This document shows positions 61,567 to 64,000 of a DNA stretch of 64,000 nt, piece by piece. Each line of letters opens with the position of its first letter. Position 1 is the stretch's first letter. This stretch comes from Methyloferula stellata AR4 (GTDB taxonomy: Bacteria; Pseudomonadota; Alphaproteobacteria; Rhizobiales; Beijerinckiaceae), in assembly GCF_000385335.1 (NCBI RefSeq), contig NZ_ARWA01000001.1:760001-824000 (forward strand), in the 5' to 3' direction. The translations under genes and the position numbers were made by a program. The notes beneath the pieces were generated by a model. It ran no database searches and was not told the origin of the DNA. It saw only the letters and a program-made list of their open reading frames with translations.

Positions 61567-63252
61567 GTGCGCCGCTTTCTCGCTCATTTCAAACTCATCC
61601 ATCAATTCGCTTTGCTCGCGATTGCCTTCGCTTTGTTGTCGGGGTTCGGCGCGGCTGTGATTTGGATGAAGATCAATGATCTGCAAAAGGCCAATGCGCG
61701 GATCATAGAGCAGCAATTTCCATCGCGTCTGGCTCTTGCCGAGGCCAAAGGTTCGGCGGCGGCTTTCGCGGCGCTTGCCTATCGCGCGCAGACCGCCGAT
61801 GCCGAGCAGTTGAAAGACATCAGGGAGACGATCGTCCAGGAAGAGCGGCGCTTCCGGCATTGGCTCCAGAACGTCGCCACTGACGATCCTCAGACGGCGC
61901 ATGATCTATCCGGTATCGAAGCCCGATTTGAAAAGATGCTCGCCTTCGTGCGGCATTTCGTCAGCTCCGCGCAGACAGCGGAGACGGAACCGCGCGACTT
62001 CCAGCTCGAATATCGCTTCAGCCCGTTGCGCGACGATCTCGATGCGAGCCTCAATCATCTCTCCAACGCGCTCGGGAGCGCGGCGCAGGACTATGTAGAA
62101 TTCACCCAGCATGTGCAGTCGGTGGAATTGCTGTCCACGGTCGAGGTGATCGCCGCGGGCTATGTGACGATCTTTGTGTGCACGATTCTTTGGGCGGCCT
62201 TCGGCATTGCCGGCCCGCTTCGAAGGCTGGCCGATACGACCCGGGCCATAGTCGACGGGCATCTCGACGTTCAAATTTCTGACCGCGGCTATGCCGAGGA
62301 AATCTGCGTCATGAGCCAAGCGCTCACCGTGTTTCGCGACACTGCCTTGTTCACACGCAAGCTTGAAGAAGATCACGTGGCGGCGAGGGCGGAGGCCGAC
62401 CGGGCTTTGATTTTGGAACGGCGCCGTGTCGCCGAAATTTTCCGCAAGGATGTGATGGAAGCGATCATGATCGTTTCCGGCGCCAGCAGTGAATTGCAAA
62501 GAAGCGCGACTTTCATGCGTGACCGGGCGATCGAAACCGATCTCCAGGCGCAGACCGTGGTGAAGGTGTCAGCCGAAACGATCGAGACGGTCGGTTCGCT
62601 TTCGCATTCCTCGACGCAATTGTCCGGAACCGTCGGCACCATGAACGAACAATTGCTGGACGCGACGCATATCGCGATCAAAGCCGTCACGGATGGCCGC
62701 TCGACATCGCAAAGCGCGCATGAGCTCGTCGGCGCCGTCGACGCGATCAGCAAGATCGCCGACTTCATCTCCGACGTCGCCTATAAGATCAATCTTCTCG
62801 CCTTGAACGCGACGATCGAAGCGGCGCGTTGCGGTGAACTCGGACGGGGATTTGCCGTTGTGGCGGCCGAGGTGAAGCATCTTGCCCACGCGACCTCGCA
62901 TGCGGCGGCGGATATCGCGCGGCAGCTCGCGGCCGTGAAAGGCGCGACCGATCAGGTGGTCAATGCCATCGACGTCACGGTCGACGGGATCGGCCAGATC
63001 GGCGAAATGGCCAGCGTGCTCGAGTCCGCGCATGGCGAAAGAGAACAGGCGACACGCAATATTACGGGCTGCGTCCATTCGGTCGTCCTGAATGCCAAGC
63101 ATGTGTCCGACGTCATCTACGATGTCTGTCTGTCGACGGGAGAGACGCAGCGCGTCGCGGAAGCCATGCTGTCGGCGACGCAGGAATTATCTGAGCAGGC
63201 CGAACGCCTGCTCAGCCGGTCGCATGAATTTTGTGAAAAAATCGCTGCCTAG
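61567..63252 (+). CDS. Methyl-accepting chemotaxis protein
   Basis: The 561-residue chemoreceptor has TM1 at about 13-35 ([20 protein letters not shown]), a helical periplasmic domain to about 190 and TM2 at about 192-215. A HAMP segment follows ([20 protein letters not shown]). The signalling hairpin tip reads [33 protein letters not shown]. The start is GTG at 61567. Ligand unknown; the C-terminus has no CheR-docking pentapeptide. No che genes are nearby. Confidence 0.94.
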   Translation: MRRFLAHFKLIHQFALLAIAFALLSGFGAAVIWMKINDLQKANARIIEQQFPSRLALAEAKGSAAAFAALAYRAQTADAEQLKDIRETIVQEERRFRHWLQNVATDDPQTAHDLSGIEARFEKMLAFVRHFVSSAQTAETEPRDFQLEYRFSPLRDDLDASLNHLSNALGSAAQDYVEFTQHVQSVELLSTVEVIAAGYVTIFVCTILWAAFGIAGPLRRLADTTRAIVDGHLDVQISDRGYAEEICVMSQALTVFRDTALFTRKLEEDHVAARAEADRALILERRRVAEIFRKDVMEAIMIVSGASSELQRSATFMRDRAIETDLQAQTVVKVSAETIETVGSLSHSSTQLSGTVGTMNEQLLDATHIAIKAVTDGRSTSQSAHELVGAVDAISKIADFISDVAYKINLLALNATIEAARCGELGRGFAVVAAEVKHLAHATSHAAADIARQLAAVKGATDQVVNAIDVTVDGIGQIGEMASVLESAHGEREQATRNITGCVHSVVLNAKHVSDVIYDVCLSTGETQRVAEAMLSATQELSEQAERLLSRSHEFCEKIAA

Positions 63253-63300
63253 AGCATGATCCCGAAAAGTTGCAGACTTTTTGGATAAGGATCATGCGCT
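63250..63300. repeat. RIME-like 'AGAGCATGAT' repeat overlapping the chemoreceptor stop
   Basis: TAGAGCATGATCCCGAAAAG, then TTGCAGACTTTTTGGA, then GATCATGCGCT. Inverse copy of 21067-21117. The stop codon TAG of the chemoreceptor gene is the first part of the repeat. Confidence 0.7.
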
Positions 63301-63739
63301 TAAACAAATATTCGCAGCGCGATTGATCATGCCAGAGTGGAATATGGGTTTTAGATGCAAGAAAGCCCGGTTCCAAATCTATGGAACCGGGCTCTTGCCA
63401 CCCATTCGCCCGCGTCCGCGGAAATGAAACCGTTATCCCCCGACCGGTTTCTGCGTCGTCAGCCCCTATTCTGTAGCAGAGGGCCTTTCATCTGTCTGTG
63501 TTTTTACGGTCACAGTCACAGGAAGAAATGAAGGCCGGCGCATTTTGCTCTAAAATGACAGCGGGGTTGTCGCGCCCCGCTAAATCTGGTTTTCTGGCCT
63601 GAGCATGTTCCTCGGAAGGGCGATCGGCTTTCCGGAGCGGATATCTTTAACTTATTGATACGGGGTATGTTCTGCCGGTTGGCCTGTAGCCCTGGCGGGG
63701 CGGGTGCCTCTGTCGATCTTAAGCTTAAGCGGGGATTGA
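63253..63739. other. 487-nt intergenic region between chemoreceptor and DUF2237 genes
   Basis: It contains the RIME-like repeat at its left end, the structured segment 63364-63500, and a palindrome-poor remainder (63505-63739) that presumably holds the promoter of the DUF2237 gene. No other coding frame is credible. Confidence 0.5.
63364..63500 (-). ncRNA. Candidate structured small RNA or attenuator-like transcript
   Basis: The minus strand can form successive hairpins: GGGC/GCCC arms near 63462-63484, GAAACCG/CGGTTTC (63426-63451) with a G-rich loop, and finally AGCCCGGTTCC/GGAACCGGGCT (63364-63393) followed by TTCTT, like a terminator. A ten-codon frame MKGPLLQNRG (63459-63491) lies at its 5' side with no gene downstream. 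No Rfam family is recognised. The final hairpin could equally end the plus-strand chemoreceptor message. Confidence 0.3.
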
Positions 63740-64000
63740 ATGTTAAGGGATGATACCGGCGGGAGCGGACGCCGGCCCTCGCGTAATGTGCTCGGCGAAC
63801 CGCTGGAAAGCTGCTCCTTCGATCCCTTGACCGGATATTACCGCAACGGTTGTTGCGATACGTCGTTGGAGGACACCGGCAGCCACACGGTCTGCGTCGT
63901 GACGACGGAGGAATTTCTCGCCTTCTCGAAAAAGGCAGGCAATGATCTTTCGACGCCGCTGCCGCAATATGGGTTTCCCGGCCTGAAGCCTGGCGACCGC
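63740..64000 (+). CDS. DUF2237 family protein, cut by window end
   Basis: The first 87 residues are present. NVLGEPLESCSFDPLTGYYR, NGCCDTSLEDTGSHTVCVV and EFLAFSKKAGNDLSTPLPQY are diagnostic of DUF2237, a short (about 120-residue) family with conserved cysteines and unknown function. The ATG at 63740 has GCGGGG about 8 nt upstream. The remaining 30-40 residues lie outside. Confidence 0.9.
   Translation, partial: MLRDDTGGSGRRPSRNVLGEPLESCSFDPLTGYYRNGCCDTSLEDTGSHTVCVVTTEEFLAFSKKAGNDLSTPLPQYGFPGLKPGDR

Overview
The window is GC-rich chromosomal DNA from an alphaproteobacterium, most likely a member of the Hyphomicrobiales (Rhizobiales) near the Beijerinckiaceae. This is inferred from fixL-fixJ-fixK genes, a cyclic-beta-glucan-type exporter, class I PHB synthase, an RpoH sigma factor with the alphaproteobacterial neighbour set, and several families of intergenic mosaic palindromes typical of that order. 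No rRNA, IS element, prophage or CRISPR array is visible. Gene spacing is ordinary and about 57 protein genes plus one tRNA gene can be supported.

Region 1 (about 1-25 kb) is the most coherent part. It holds a heme-PAS sensor kinase FixL, its regulator FixJ, a single-domain receiver, a FixK-type CRP/FNR regulator and a second PAS/HWE kinase. Beside them are genes for oxygen-limited energy metabolism and survival: phosphoketolase, an operon of PHB synthase, MaoC-phosphotransacetylase, acetate kinase and enoyl-ACP reductase, a divergent phasin, a nitroreductase, a two-domain universal stress protein, a zinc alcohol dehydrogenase, an Mg-type P-ATPase coupled to an APH/P-loop kinase, an HdeD-like protein and a voltage-gated K+ channel. 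Eight 14-bp FixK/FNR-type palindromes sit at promoter distance from these genes, and a FixJ-like site lies upstream of fixK. I read this as a physically clustered hypoxia regulon: FixL senses O2, FixJ drives fixK, and FixK drives the rest. Acetyl phosphate from phosphoketolase and acetyl-CoA is turned into ATP by AckA, while PHB stores carbon and reductant. The gene content resembles the mycobacterial DosR dormancy regulon.

Region 2 (25-39.7 kb) is a mixed housekeeping and envelope region: an Omp25-like barrel protein, a PilZ protein, a TsdA-like dihaem cytochrome, a Tat-exported alpha-carbonic anhydrase, tRNA-Ser(GGA) with a low-GC possible defence ORF beside it, MsrA, a UPF0114 membrane protein, a histidine-rich exported mini-protein, MepA, an L,D-transpeptidase, three tandem small exported proteins, TerB-SDR, a glutamine amidotransferase and XerD preceded by a 47-residue membrane protein.

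Region 3 (39.9-49.2 kb) contains a fused shikimate kinase-dehydroquinate synthase, a CorC-like transporter, a Rieske protein, the NdvA-like exporter, an RluA-family pseudouridine synthase and rpoH.

Region 4 (49.2-64 kb) opens with a polymorphic toxin-immunity pair (Tox-REase-5/Imm52) in which the toxin 3' end looks frameshifted. It continues with a feruloyl-CoA-synthetase-like enzyme, membrane proteins including a BrkB/YihY protein, a DUF1800-DUF1501 exported pair, a GT87-type mannosyltransferase-like protein, aspartate aminotransferase, a chemoreceptor, a possible structured small RNA and a DUF2237 gene cut by the window end. All family assignments come from reading motifs by eye; no database search was run.
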